A stretch of DNA of 64,000 bases. It comes from Alkalinema sp. CACIAM 70d. Its GTDB lineage: Bacteria; Cyanobacteriota; Cyanobacteriia; Leptolyngbyales; Leptolyngbyaceae. Both the position numbers and the translations under genes were made by a program. Positions 27,301-36,418 of the stretch are shown here, piece by piece. A model generated the notes under the pieces. That model worked only from the letters and a program-made list of their open reading frames with translations. It was not told where the DNA came from and did no database searches. Location: NCBI GenBank assembly GCA_002148405.1, contig MUGG01000121.1, positions 37,401 to 101,400 on the forward strand, given 5' to 3'. Within the stretch, counting starts at the first letter, position 1. Every line of letters begins with the position of its first letter.

Positions 27301-29742
27301 ATGCTGGGAGCGATCAAGGGAGGCCGCTATCGGATTATCCAAAGCCTGAGTGCAGGCGGCTTTGGCCATACCTATATTGCCGAGGATTTGCAACGTCCCG
27401 GTCATCCCTGGTGTGTCCTGAAGCAGTTTCGCTTTAGCAGCCCTGATCCAACCCTACTCCAGCAAGCCCAGCGGATGTTTGCCCAGGAAGCAGAAACGTT
27501 GGAAAAACTGGGTCGCCACGATCGTATTCCCCAATTACTAGCGTATTTCGAGGAGGGTGGAGAATTTTATCTGATCCAGGAGTTAATTACCGGACAGCCA
27601 CTTACCTTCGAGATCAGTCACGGTCATCGGCTCAGCGAAGCGCAAGTTCTGGATCTCCTCCAGGATGTTTTAGAAACCTTAGTCTTTGTCCATGACCATG
27701 GGGTGATCCACCGTGACCTTAAGCCCGATAACCTCATGCGACGGTCTACGGACGATCGCTTAGTCTTGATTGACTTTGGGGCGGTCAAAACCCAGGACGC
27801 CTTTCAAACTCCGGTGGCGATTACCCAGCCACCGCCCACGAGCCAACTGCACCCCCACCCCCATCCCAGCCAACCCAGCATCCCGGTTTACACCTCAGGC
27901 TATGCCGCTTCAGAGCAGTGTTTGGGACGACCGCAATATAGCAGTGATTTATACGCCTTAGGCATGATCGCCATCCAAGCGTTGACGGGACAGCATCCCA
28001 CCCAGTTACCCAGCGATGCCCAGACGGGCGAATTAATTTGGCACGATCGGGTGCGCGTCAGTTCAGAACTGAGAACCCTGCTGGATCAAATGACACGCTT
28101 CCATGTGCGCGATCGCTACCATTCTGCGGGGGAAGTCTTGCAGGCCCTAGCGCAGTTGCGGCCTCATTCTGAAGGGGGAACTCAAATGCCCCTATCCCCG
28201 TTGCAGGTGCAGCGACCCGGCTCGTCAGTTCCAGCAGGCCCAGCGGGGGTGACTCAGTTAGATCACCCTTTGCCCACCCTGTTACAACGTCGTTGGCTCA
28301 ATGGGCGGACGATCGGGGGTTTGGGGGCAGTGGCGAGTGCTGGAGTGCTCGCCACGGTTTTGCTCGGATGGCCCCAGGCTTGGTTCTCTCGGTTGCAAGT
28401 TCAATCTTCAGGCCCCACGCTGAGTCCGATCCTGAAGGACCAAACGAGCAAACGGGTCAGTGGGGGGGAGCAAATCTTATTCAATAACAATTTATTGCCT
28501 GCCAAAGTAGAAGCCGTGGCCAAGATGAAGCAAGGCGAACTCAAAGCGGCGATCGCTTTACTGGAACAGGCCAGACAACAAGCCCCCGCCGATCCTGAAA
28601 ACCTCATCTATCTCAACAATGCCCGCATTGATCCAACCACCGCCTATACCATTGCCGCAGTGGTGCCGATCGGCAGTAATCCCCAGTCTGCTCAGGAGTT
28701 GCTGCGAGGCGTAGCGCAGGCCCAATGGCAACTGAATCAATCCGGGGGACTGGGGGGCAAGCCCTTGAAAGTCACGATCGCCGATGATCAAAATCAACCG
28801 GAAACTGCCCAACAAATTGCCCAATATCTGGTTGCTGACCCCACGATCTTAGGTGTGGTGGGCCATGGAACCAGTGATACTTCGTTGGCAGCGGTAGACG
28901 TTTATCAACGGGCCAGTATGGTAGCGATTTCGCCCCTGAGTTCAGCGGTACAGCTTTCAGGGATCAGCCGCTATTTCTTTCGCACCATGCCCAGCGATCG
29001 ATTGCCTGCTAAACAGTTAAGTGAATATATCTTGAATCAGTTAAAGAAACATAAAGTTGCCATTGCTTACAACTCCAATAGTAAATACAGCCAGTCTTTA
29101 AAAGCGGAGATTAAAAACTCGCTCTTCTACAGTAGTCGCGGTGAAGTCGTTGCAGAAATCAACTTAAATCAACCGGACTTCAATCCCATTGAAGCCTTGG
29201 AGGCGATCGCTCAGAAAAAAGCTGAAGTTCTGATCTTGGCCAACAGTAGCGACGCCAGCGATCGGGCCTTGTTACTGTTACAGGCTAACCAAAATCGACT
29301 TCCCTTACTGGCGGGGGATGCCATGTATTCCAATAAAACCTTGCAAGTGGGCAGTCAGAACGCCCAGGGCATGGTGCTAGCGGTACCCACCCAGCAGGTG
29401 GGCTTAGAAAAATCGCAATTTCAAGTGCAGGCGAATCGTCTTTGGCAACGGGAGGCGACGTGGCGCAGTGCCTTGGCCTATGATGCCACAATGGCGATGG
29501 GTCGCGCGATCGCCCAAGCCCCCACTCGTCAGGGGATCCAAAATGTGCTGTCCAATCCTCAGTTTACGGCTCCGGGATCGACTCGACCGGTGCAGTTCTT
29601 GCCCACGGGAGATCCTCAAGGGGCGATTCAATTAGTGCAGGTGTGGCGAAAGCGAAGGGGGCAGGGTTATGAGTTTCGATCGCTTCAGCCCAATTCCCCT
29701 AGCGCCGTTACCCCTAAAAAAATCAACAGTCCATCCAGGTAA
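27301..29742 (+). CDS. Receptor Ser/Thr kinase with extracytoplasmic type-1 periplasmic-binding domain
   Basis: An 813-residue membrane kinase. The kinase domain (about 10-285) is complete: Gly loop SAGGFGHTY, Lys41 (VLKQF), catalytic loop HRDLKPDN (His137-Asp139) and DFG at Asp158. One membrane helix near 340-360 is followed by a ~430-residue outer part whose main section (about 445-790) is a Leu/Ile/Val-binding-protein fold (AAVVPIGSNPQSAQELLRG, VVGHGTSDTS, ISPLSSA, YFFRTMPSD, AIAYNSNSKYSQ). Binding of an amino acid or similar ligand would then signal to a cytoplasmic kinase. The frame is open from 27073; the ATG at 27301 begins the kinase-family start MLGAIKGGRYRI. Its stop lies in a 15-bp tandem array. 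Confidence 0.92.
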   Translation: MLGAIKGGRYRIIQSLSAGGFGHTYIAEDLQRPGHPWCVLKQFRFSSPDPTLLQQAQRMFAQEAETLEKLGRHDRIPQLLAYFEEGGEFYLIQELITGQPLTFEISHGHRLSEAQVLDLLQDVLETLVFVHDHGVIHRDLKPDNLMRRSTDDRLVLIDFGAVKTQDAFQTPVAITQPPPTSQLHPHPHPSQPSIPVYTSGYAASEQCLGRPQYSSDLYALGMIAIQALTGQHPTQLPSDAQTGELIWHDRVRVSSELRTLLDQMTRFHVRDRYHSAGEVLQALAQLRPHSEGGTQMPLSPLQVQRPGSSVPAGPAGVTQLDHPLPTLLQRRWLNGRTIGGLGAVASAGVLATVLLGWPQAWFSRLQVQSSGPTLSPILKDQTSKRVSGGEQILFNNNLLPAKVEAVAKMKQGELKAAIALLEQARQQAPADPENLIYLNNARIDPTTAYTIAAVVPIGSNPQSAQELLRGVAQAQWQLNQSGGLGGKPLKVTIADDQNQPETAQQIAQYLVADPTILGVVGHGTSDTSLAAVDVYQRASMVAISPLSSAVQLSGISRYFFRTMPSDRLPAKQLSEYILNQLKKHKVAIAYNSNSKYSQSLKAEIKNSLFYSSRGEVVAEINLNQPDFNPIEALEAIAQKKAEVLILANSSDASDRALLLLQANQNRLPLLAGDAMYSNKTLQVGSQNAQGMVLAVPTQQVGLEKSQFQVQANRLWQREATWRSALAYDATMAMGRAIAQAPTRQGIQNVLSNPQFTAPGSTRPVQFLPTGDPQGAIQLVQVWRKRRGQGYEFRSLQPNSPSAVTPKKINSPSR

Positions 29743-29772
29743 AGTCCATCCAGGTAAAGTCTATCCAAGTAA
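29728..29772 (+). repeat. 15-bp tandem array spanning the kinase stop codon (3 units)
   Basis: AGTCCATCCAGGTAA twice exactly and once with two changes. The first unit supplies the last codons and TAA stop of the receptor kinase; the next two units lie in the 3' UTR and each repeats the stop. Confidence 0.95.
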
Positions 29773-29793
29773 AGTGCCTACAAAATAAAAGGA

Positions 29794-29812
29794 CAGGCTT
29801 GTTACAAGCCTG
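29794..29812 (+). terminator. Hairpin downstream of receptor kinase, probable terminator
   Basis: CAGGCTTG / CAAGCCTG perfect 8-bp stem with a TTA loop, ~50 bp past the kinase stop, preceded by an A-rich run and GGA. No T run follows. Confidence 0.55.
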
Positions 29813-30124
29813 CCTGCCTTCGTCATTCATTCACCTGTGATAACTAAAGTAGAGGGTTGGTTTGTCATCCCTGTGTTGATCCGATGAAGTCCTCATGACG
29901 GGCACAAAAAACCTGAAAAGCCTGTCCTAGGGCTATATACAGGGCATGGCTGGGGTCACATTGGTGAAATGCGATCGTGAACTGAATGTCATATCCATTG
30001 CCTATCGTGAAAACAGATTCGGCCCACGGAGGATCCCAAAGGATTCTAGCCGACGCAAGGTTCGATTTCAGAATCCTGACCCCATGCCCAATTGCTAGAC
30101 TAAAGGAAGGAGTATTACAATCCC
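29813..30124. other. Intergenic region upstream of the HtrA gene
   Basis: About 310 bp with no gene. It should contain the HtrA promoter; AAGGAAGGAG just before 30113 is a purine-rich ribosome-site candidate, though 12-13 bp from the ATG at 30125. Confidence 0.4.
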
Positions 30125-31360
30125 ATGACTATGTTGAACCCACATCCAGAATCCGATCGCCCTACATCGAAATCGACCTTTAAGAAGATGGCGCTGTATG
30201 CAACCTTACCTTTGATCGGTGCGGGGGCAACCCTCTTGGGAGGCCGTTTGTTGGCTCCACCCCCGGCTGCGGTGGCGCAAAACTCCAGTCCGGCGATCGT
30301 GGCTCAAAATCGTACTGGGGCACTCGCGGCGACGGGAGACAACTTTATCTCTTCGGCGGTGGAACGGGTTGGCCCAGCGGTGGTGCGGATTAATGCTTCG
30401 CGCACGGTCACAACCCGTCGTCCTGAAATTTTTAACGATCCCTTCTTCCGCAATTTCTTTGGAGATGTACCGGATACGCCGTCCCAGCGCGTGGAACGGG
30501 GGACGGGTTCAGGTTTTATTTATAACAAAGAGGGCTTAGTGCTGACCAATGCCCACGTTGTGGATGGGGCGGATACGGTGACGGTGGTGCTGCGGGATGG
30601 CCGAGAATTGAAAGGAAAGGTTTTGGGGGCAGATCCCGTCACGGATGTAGCCGTGGTAAGAATCGAAGGTGCGAATAATTTACCGACGGTGCAATTGGGC
30701 GATTCCGATAGTTTGAAACCGGGGGAATGGGCGATCGCGATCGGGAATCCGCTGGGATTAGATAATACGGTGACGGCTGGGATTATTAGTGCAACGGGCC
30801 GTAGCAGTGCCCAGGTGGGCGTTCCGGACAAGCGGGTCGGGTTTATTCAAACCGATGCGGCGATTAATCCTGGCAATTCCGGTGGCCCGTTGCTGAACCA
30901 ACGGGGTGAGGTCGTTGGGATTAACACAGCAATTATTGCTAGTGCCCAAGGGTTAGGCTTTGCAATTCCAATTAAGACCGCACAACGGATTGCCGATCAG
31001 TTGATGGCCAATGGCAAGGTGAACCATCCCTATTTGGGGATTCGCATGGCGACGTTGACACCGGAATTGAAGAAGCAGATCAACGATGATCCCAATAGTA
31101 ATGTGACCGTAGATGATGATAAGGGGGTGCTGATTTTCCGGGTGGAACGCAATTCGCCAGCGGCAAAGGCGGGGTTACGATCGGGGGATGTGATTAAGAA
31201 AATTAATGGCAACGGCGTGACGACTGCGGATCAAGTGCAGCAAGCCGTGGAGGGAAGCTCTGTGGGTGGCACGTTGCAAATGGAAGTGCGGCGCAATGGC
31301 CAAACCCAGACGATCGCGGTGCAGCCCGGTGCCTTCCCGACTCGAACGGCACAAAATTAA
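30125..31360 (+). CDS. htrA: HtrA/Deg-family serine endoprotease (HhoA/HhoB/HtrA type)
   Basis: A 411-residue envelope protease for damaged or misfolded proteins. An N-terminal hydrophobic anchor or signal (about 23-48, ending AAVAQ) precedes a trypsin-like domain with the full triad: His in TNAHVVDG, Asp in DPVTDVAVV, Ser in NPGNSGGPL. One PDZ domain (about 300-400) contains [23 protein letters not shown]. Cyanobacteria carry three such proteins (HtrA, HhoA, HhoB); which one this is cannot be fixed here. ATG codons at 30125 and 30131 are both possible starts. A strong terminator lies ~150 bp downstream. Confidence 0.95.
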   Translation: MTMLNPHPESDRPTSKSTFKKMALYATLPLIGAGATLLGGRLLAPPPAAVAQNSSPAIVAQNRTGALAATGDNFISSAVERVGPAVVRINASRTVTTRRPEIFNDPFFRNFFGDVPDTPSQRVERGTGSGFIYNKEGLVLTNAHVVDGADTVTVVLRDGRELKGKVLGADPVTDVAVVRIEGANNLPTVQLGDSDSLKPGEWAIAIGNPLGLDNTVTAGIISATGRSSAQVGVPDKRVGFIQTDAAINPGNSGGPLLNQRGEVVGINTAIIASAQGLGFAIPIKTAQRIADQLMANGKVNHPYLGIRMATLTPELKKQINDDPNSNVTVDDDKGVLIFRVERNSPAAKAGLRSGDVIKKINGNGVTTADQVQQAVEGSSVGGTLQMEVRRNGQTQTIAVQPGAFPTRTAQN

Positions 31361-31508
31361 TTGTGACTCCAGCAGCTTCTACGTTCAGTGATGCAGTTTC
31401 TGCAAGCTCGTTTTCAGAACTTTGTTGTTTTACCTCGCTGGTTCAAAACATCAGTAGGCTGCATCCTTGAGTAAATCAGGATTTTCATAGGACTTCAATG
31501 GATGTATT

Positions 31509-31535
31509 AGAGGCTCGATAGGGCCTCTTTTTTTT
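31509..31535 (+). terminator. Rho-independent terminator after the HtrA gene
   Basis: AGAGGC / GCCTCT stem with an 8-base loop, followed by eight T (31528-31535). An almost identical element follows the next gene at 32824. Confidence 0.85.
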
Positions 31536-31694
31536 GGCGTTGTCGATCTATTCCTCGGGCTAATTTCGGAATGATTGCAATACAGTGCGTATCCATTTGA
31601 GTAACCTGACATTCTAGGATGAGTGTCGTTATTAAACTGTAAGAGTCCTCTGTAATTGCGAATCTATTCCCCTACTTGGAAATTGAGGTGTTTT
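31536..31694. other. Spacer and leader of the GUN4-like gene
   Basis: Between the HtrA terminator and the ATG at 31695. GAGGTG at 31685-31690 is the ribosome site. No gene is seen. Confidence 0.5.
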
Positions 31695-32765
31695 ATGCCA
31701 TTGCAAGTTGTTAATCGATTGGCAATCATGGGTCTTGTAACAGTGCTGGGGACTGCAATCATTCCCCCGGTTTCTGCGCAAGTGTTGCCCCCGGCAGTGA
31801 CTTGCCAAGCGACGATTCCGATCGATCAAGGGGGGCGTTTGACCTACCGTTTAACGGGGGCTTTCCCCGATCGGGTGGCACCTGATACGCCCCAAAATCC
31901 AGTTGGTAGAACCGTAACGCTAACGGTGCAGCGCCGCGATCGATCGGGAAAAGTTCAAACTTTACTGAATCAAGCAACCGTTGAGGATTATGAACAGGTT
32001 GCCCCCGATGCGGACTATTCTAAATTGCCATTTACGGGGGACTTTCGTGGAAAGCCCAATGATGGATTCCGGCTATATCGTGTCAAGGCGTCGGCTAATG
32101 GACTGTATATCAGTTTGCGTCCGACCAGTGGACAGCCCCAAAAAATACAAATTGTTCATTATTTAAGTTCTCAAAAGTTTGTGCGATCGGAGGCGGGGGC
32201 ATGTCAATCGGAGGCGGCTCTACTGAAAACGCTAGCGCCACTCCAGCAAGCGCTGAAGGCGAAGGATTGGGCCTTGGCCGATCGAGAAACGCGGCGGTTA
32301 TTAGATCCCTCGTCTGTTTCATTGAAACCGTTGCCAGAAATTAAATTAACGCCGGAGTTGATTCGGGCGATCGATGAAGCGTGGTTGGGGGCGAGTCAAG
32401 GTCGGTTTGGCTTGAGTCTGCAGGCTAAAATTTGGGAATCGATTCGGGCGAAGTCGCCGAAGGATGAAGCTGCGGCGATCAATCAGTTCCGCGATCGGGT
32501 GGGTTGGAAGTTAACTCAGCCGCGTAAGGACAATGATTTTCTAAGTAGTGATTGGTTAAATGAGTCGGAACTGAATTACTCAGAGAAGGCTCCTGTGGGG
32601 CATTTACCGTGGATGGGGGTGTCGGACTCGGTGGTGTATGGGCTGGCGGCTCCCAGTGATGGGTCGCACTGTGGCAGTTGCCATACGGATGCGATGCAGT
32701 TGCGGAATGAACGCTTCTACGGGTATCTTCCTCGGCTGATGGCGCGGCTTAAGTCAGCCCTGTAG
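31695..32765 (+). CDS. Exported GUN4-like protein with a C-terminal CXXCH motif
   Basis: A 356-residue protein starting at the ATG that has GAGGTG 5 bp before it. A signal peptide (about 1-28, cleavage after PPVSA) is followed by a unique N-terminal domain (~30-170). Residues ~178-322 resemble GUN4, the porphyrin-binding cofactor of Mg-chelatase: KDWALADRETRRLL, then AIDEAWLGASQGRFGLSLQAKIWES, FRDRVGW, and APVGHLPW in the expected order. Just after this comes Cys326-Gly-Ser-Cys329-His330, a c-type heme attachment motif. Known GUN4 proteins are cytoplasmic or plastid-side, so an exported version with a CXXCH is unusual. Tetrapyrrole binding is inferred. Its own terminator follows at 32824. Confidence 0.72.
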   Translation: MPLQVVNRLAIMGLVTVLGTAIIPPVSAQVLPPAVTCQATIPIDQGGRLTYRLTGAFPDRVAPDTPQNPVGRTVTLTVQRRDRSGKVQTLLNQATVEDYEQVAPDADYSKLPFTGDFRGKPNDGFRLYRVKASANGLYISLRPTSGQPQKIQIVHYLSSQKFVRSEAGACQSEAALLKTLAPLQQALKAKDWALADRETRRLLDPSSVSLKPLPEIKLTPELIRAIDEAWLGASQGRFGLSLQAKIWESIRAKSPKDEAAAINQFRDRVGWKLTQPRKDNDFLSSDWLNESELNYSEKAPVGHLPWMGVSDSVVYGLAAPSDGSHCGSCHTDAMQLRNERFYGYLPRLMARLKSAL

Positions 32766-32823
32766 GTCGCGCGTAATGCTAATGGTAACAACTACGCTAA
32801 TAGGCTGAGAAATGTAATGTTTG

Positions 32824-32848
32824 AGAGGCTCGATCGGGCCTCTTTTTT
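32824..32848 (+). terminator. Rho-independent terminator after the GUN4-like gene
   Basis: AGAGGC / GCCTCT stem (32824-32829 and 32838-32843) with an 8-base loop and six T. Confidence 0.85.
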
Positions 32849-32953
32849 ATGTAGAAGCAACGACTTCTTAAGTGTTGTAAATTTAATCGCTAAAATGCTA
32901 CCGCTAGTATCTTAACTGCACAATTTCAGCCTTTTGAAGCTAGTTATCGGGCT

Positions 32954-33166
32954 TTAATTCTGGTCAGCTTGAGATTGGAGTTGTTGGACTTGCTCTATCG
33001 TGAGTCCAGTAGTACGAGCAATTGTCTCTAGTGAAATATTTTCTCGTAACAGGTTGAGGGCGATCGTGATTTTTGTCTGAGTTTCCTTTTCTTTTTCCCA
33101 GGTTAGAAATGCTTCAGATAACGCCATCAGTTCCTCCCGATCGTTGAAATCAGCCAACTCTCCCAT
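32954..33166 (-). CDS. Small protein resembling the C-terminal tail of cyanobacterial Rpn/PD-(D/E)XK-type nucleases
   Basis: A 70-residue frame starting MGELADFNDREELMAL and ending in ARTTGLTIEQVQQLQSQ. This Glu/Leu-rich helix plus LETIARxTGLTxEQVxxLQ pattern is what usually ends Rpn-family (transposase-like, DUF4351-neighbour) proteins in cyanobacteria. The nuclease part is absent, so it is either a short stand-alone member or the remnant of a longer gene. No nuclease motif is visible in the ~190 bp upstream. Confidence 0.5.
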   Translation of the reverse strand: MGELADFNDREELMALSEAFLTWEKEKETQTKITIALNLLRENISLETIARTTGLTIEQVQQLQSQADQN

Positions 33167-33354
33167 ATCAATTCTAACGCGCCGCGACTATAACGATCAG
33201 TACACCTACTCTGAATACGACAGGCTCAAGTCATAATCCCGTTTACTGGCTGCTTAACCAGCATTCTGGGATGGCTAGGAAATTTAATATTTAAGCGATA
33301 GATTAGGCTTCTTTTTTGTAGAGTTGAAGAAGCAAGAGGTAGAGGCACAATGAT

Positions 33355-34713
33355 ATGGGACGATGGGTTCGCACAGATATTCGTTCAACGGTTGACTCAA
33401 TCATTATTTGGATTTTGTGCTGTACATTCTCTGTCTTGTTACTAGGATGCCAAGCGGTTCCGCAGAAGATAGACCAGCCGATAACCTTGAGCCTGTGGCA
33501 GGGTGTCAATCCGCCTGCGAATCGATCGGTTTTGGAAGGCTTAGTCGATCGCTTTAACCAAAGCCATCCCGATATTCAAGTGCAATCCCTCTATGTCGGT
33601 CAAGGCGATCAACAGTTGCCAAAAATTCTAGCGGCGGCGGTGGGGAATGCCTTACCCGATTTATTGTGGTATGCTCCTACCCTGACCGGGCAACTCGTGG
33701 AACTGGACGTGCTGCGATCGCTGGATGACTGGTTGCCGACGATTCCGGAAAGCGCCTCGATCGATCCAGCATTGCGAGAGAGTATGGAACTGGAAGGCAA
33801 AACCTGGTCTATTCCCTTTGGAACCAACAATGTCGGTTTGTTTTATCGTCCAAGTGTATTTAAAGCAGCAGGGATTACAACACTGCCACAAACCTGGGTG
33901 GAGTTACGATCGATTGCACAACAGTTAACCCAAGATACCAATGGCGATGGTAAACCCGATCGCTATGGCCTATTGCTACCGCTAGGCAAAGGGGAATGGT
34001 CGGTGTTCATGTGGCTACCGTTTCTCTGGAGTGCTGGCGGTGAATTAATCGACAATGGCAAAATTACAGTCAACTCATCGGGCGCGATCGCGGCACTGCA
34101 ATTCTGGCAAGATTTAATTCAGGACGGATCTGCTACCTTGTCGCAACCGGAGCGAGGCTACGAACTCGATCAATTTCTGGCGGGGAAGGTCGCGATGCAG
34201 CTAACCGGGCCTTGGACGCTGGGACAATTGCAACAAACGGGGGTCGATTTTGCGGTGATGCCCCTGCCCCAGCAAACCCGATCGGCAACGGCGATCGGTG
34301 GCGAAAATCTTTTTGTGATTAAATCTACCCCCGATCGGGAACGGGCTGCCCTACAGTTTGCCCAATACGTCCTCAGCGAAGCCTTTCAAACCACCTGGGG
34401 CGTGCAAACAGGCTATTTGCCCGTCAATCTTAAAGCGCGGGAAAATCCAGCCTACCAACAGTTTCGATCGCAGCAGCCCGCCGTAGATGTCTTTCTCGCG
34501 CAATCTGCTGTGGGGCGATCGCGACCGATCTTTCTGGGCTATAACCGCATTTCTGAAGAAATCGGACGGGCGATCGAAACGGTATTGCTAGGACGAACCT
34601 CTCCGGAAACAGCCCTGAATGCAGCTCAGCATCATTTGGAATTAACCGCAGAATCGGGATATTTCAACACGGCAGCTAAGGGAGGTGAGGCCCGAAACCA
34701 GCTTGCCCACTGA
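33355..34713 (+). CDS. Family-1 (sugar-type) extracellular solute-binding lipoprotein
   Basis: A 452-residue protein with a hydrophobic leader ending in a lipobox (LLLGCQ, Cys near 32), then a carbohydrate-type binding fold: ITLSLWQGVNPPANRSVLEGLVDRFNQSHPDI, ALPDLLWYAPT, YGLLLPLGKGEWSVFMWLPFLWSAGGELI, LAGKVAMQLTGPWTLGQLQQTGVDFAVMPLP. A DTNGDGKPDR loop near 200 resembles a calcium-binding turn common in this family. It probably delivers a sugar or glycerol-phosphate-like solute to an ABC importer, but no permease or ATPase genes are in the window. Its 3' end overlaps the convergent gene at 34632 by 82 bp. Confidence 0.9.
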   Translation: MGRWVRTDIRSTVDSIIIWILCCTFSVLLLGCQAVPQKIDQPITLSLWQGVNPPANRSVLEGLVDRFNQSHPDIQVQSLYVGQGDQQLPKILAAAVGNALPDLLWYAPTLTGQLVELDVLRSLDDWLPTIPESASIDPALRESMELEGKTWSIPFGTNNVGLFYRPSVFKAAGITTLPQTWVELRSIAQQLTQDTNGDGKPDRYGLLLPLGKGEWSVFMWLPFLWSAGGELIDNGKITVNSSGAIAALQFWQDLIQDGSATLSQPERGYELDQFLAGKVAMQLTGPWTLGQLQQTGVDFAVMPLPQQTRSATAIGGENLFVIKSTPDRERAALQFAQYVLSEAFQTTWGVQTGYLPVNLKARENPAYQQFRSQQPAVDVFLAQSAVGRSRPIFLGYNRISEEIGRAIETVLLGRTSPETALNAAQHHLELTAESGYFNTAAKGGEARNQLAH

Positions 34714-35027
34714 GCTAGAGGAATTCCAGGGGGAGCCCAATCGGGATCGTCAGGAAAAATCCTGCGCCAACGGAACCAGCCAACCCGAAGTGGCGCGATC
34801 GAGCCTGTCCAAAGCACTGTGCCATCCTCCGCCAGAATCGTCAATTCCTGCCCCGTTTGCAGCCGATGCATTCCCATTAACTGCCAACCAGCCTCCCGAC
34901 TCTGAGCCGCTCGGCCCTCCTGAAAAATCCGCCACACCTCTCCTTCCATCCCTTGGGCACTATATTCCGCAATCCAGCCCTGTAATGGCGGATCAGGTGT
35001 GGGCGTTGGTGTTGGAATCTCTGTCAT
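34632..35027 (-). CDS. Conserved hypothetical protein, 131 aa
   Basis: Starts MTEIPTPTPTPDPPLQGWIAEY and has patterned conserved-looking segments: GEVWRIFQEGR, GWQLMGMHRLQTGQELTILAEDGTVLWTG and WAPPGIPLAQWASWFRASPPLAAVL. There is no signal or membrane segment and no known domain. A plus-strand frame covers the same DNA (34685-35032), but the minus-strand product has the more protein-like composition. Its end overlaps the 3' end of the binding lipoprotein gene. It lies 16 bp upstream of the exported protein gene at 36189-35044? No: that gene ends at 35044, so this one follows it in the same direction and may share its transcript. Confidence 0.6.
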   Translation of the reverse strand: MTEIPTPTPTPDPPLQGWIAEYSAQGMEGEVWRIFQEGRAAQSREAGWQLMGMHRLQTGQELTILAEDGTVLWTGSIAPLRVGWFRWRRIFPDDPDWAPPGIPLAQWASWFRASPPLAAVLKYPDSAVNSK

Positions 35028-35043
35028 ACTGACGTTGATTTCA

Positions 35044-36189
35044 CTATTTAATTAAAGCTTCCCATTGTTTATGCACCTGCTGGAGCGATCGGGGTAGGCT
35101 TTTCACTTCCAGATCAATTAACTGAACGGTTGTGTATAGCGTTTGATATGTGGTTGTGGGGTAGTCTGCTAGGGCAGCGGAGGTGAGGTAACTGAGGCCA
35201 TTCAGGTTGGGGAAGCGGGCCTGTTCTAAACTTTGCTTGAAGGCTTCGACTTGCTTGGGCGTTAAGGTTTTGCGGACAACGGGGCGGGATTTAATCGTAG
35301 GCCCGATCGTCCATTCCGTAACCTTCCCATCCTCTGTCAGCGTCACCGTAGTGACCATCCCGGCAAGGCCACCGGAAACGGTACTGCGGAACACCACGTT
35401 GGGTTCTACGCTGGGGGCTTCACCGCCGCCGAACTGTTCAAAGGAAACCCGGACGGGGGGCGTCTTTGCGCCGCTGGCGGTTGTATTTTGGGCAATACGA
35501 TCGCCGGATTGATCGAGATGGTAGACAAAAGTACGATCGGGGCTAGTGACGATCGCGCGCCACCCTTGAATGAAAATTTTGGTACAAGCTTGATTGGGCC
35601 GATAAATCCCTAAGCAGCCATCGAATCCAGCGTCTTTGACTTCTGTAATTGTCAACTTGCCGCGAGGAATGCGTGTATCGCGGGAAACCTGTCGCAATAA
35701 TTTGGCCGCAGCCTGTTTGGACAAACTGCCCGGTTGGGGAATCGCGGGTTTTGTGGTTTGCATGGAGTCTTCGAGACGCACGATATTGCCGCTACGATCG
35801 GTGCGGTAGGCCCAGGTTTGCTGGCTGCCATCGCTAACGACCACCCGCCATCCGGATACGGTTGCCAATGTACAGGGTTCCATTTTGGCCAACCCTAAAC
35901 AACCATCGGGCCATTCCTGTGCGGAATAACTGACAACCTGAATAGTTTCAATGCCGAAACGCTGTTGGTGATCTTTTTGAATGGCTGTGACAACGTCAGC
36001 GGGAAGCTTGGTTTGGGCGATCGGGATTGGGCGGGTTGGGCGTTCTAGCCGCAGAGAAGGGGCTTGAGGCGACTGTGCTAGGCTGGGTTGCATTCCACCC
36101 AAAAGCACTAAGCTGGAGCATAGACCTATCAGGGTGAATCCACGACGGAGTGAGGTGGGAGACGAAAGAACTAAAGGGGGGCGTTTCAT
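35044..36189 (-). CDS. Exported protein with two Cys-containing repeats
   Basis: A 381-residue protein with a clear signal peptide (about 18-38, ending PSLAQ). Two ~80-residue repeats share a pattern: DGCLGLAKMEPC with GWRVVVSDG and WAYRTDRSGN (about 90-140), and DGCLGIYRPNQAC with GWRAIVTSP and FVYHLDQSGD (about 190-235). Each has a Cys pair that could form a disulfide in the periplasm. The C-terminal ~150 residues (VVFRSTVSGGLAGMVTTVTLTEDGKV) look like a beta-rich domain. Function is unknown. The gene at 34632-35027 follows 16 bp after its stop in the same direction. Confidence 0.75.
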   Translation of the reverse strand: MKRPPLVLSSPTSLRRGFTLIGLCSSLVLLGGMQPSLAQSPQAPSLRLERPTRPIPIAQTKLPADVVTAIQKDHQQRFGIETIQVVSYSAQEWPDGCLGLAKMEPCTLATVSGWRVVVSDGSQQTWAYRTDRSGNIVRLEDSMQTTKPAIPQPGSLSKQAAAKLLRQVSRDTRIPRGKLTITEVKDAGFDGCLGIYRPNQACTKIFIQGWRAIVTSPDRTFVYHLDQSGDRIAQNTTASGAKTPPVRVSFEQFGGGEAPSVEPNVVFRSTVSGGLAGMVTTVTLTEDGKVTEWTIGPTIKSRPVVRKTLTPKQVEAFKQSLEQARFPNLNGLSYLTSAALADYPTTTYQTLYTTVQLIDLEVKSLPRSLQQVHKQWEALIK

Positions 36190-36418
36190 AAAGCTTCACC
36201 AAACAATTGAGTATAGGGTGAGTACGGTTGTCGTTTCGGTTTTCACTTCCAGTTTCTACTGGGGGGGTGGTGGTACCGATGACTTGGGTTATGTACTTTC
36301 CGTTCCCCAATAATCTAGCAATGCTATTTTGGGCCTTTGCCGTCGTTACTGAACTTGATACAAAGAAAACTGTTGACTGAGAATAATGATTTGTGAAGAG
36401 AAAAGAATTCAACTCAGT

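Noticed and set aside
34685..35032. 115-codon plus-strand frame
   Set aside because: Low-complexity Pro/Ser-rich product; the opposite strand encodes a more protein-like sequence.
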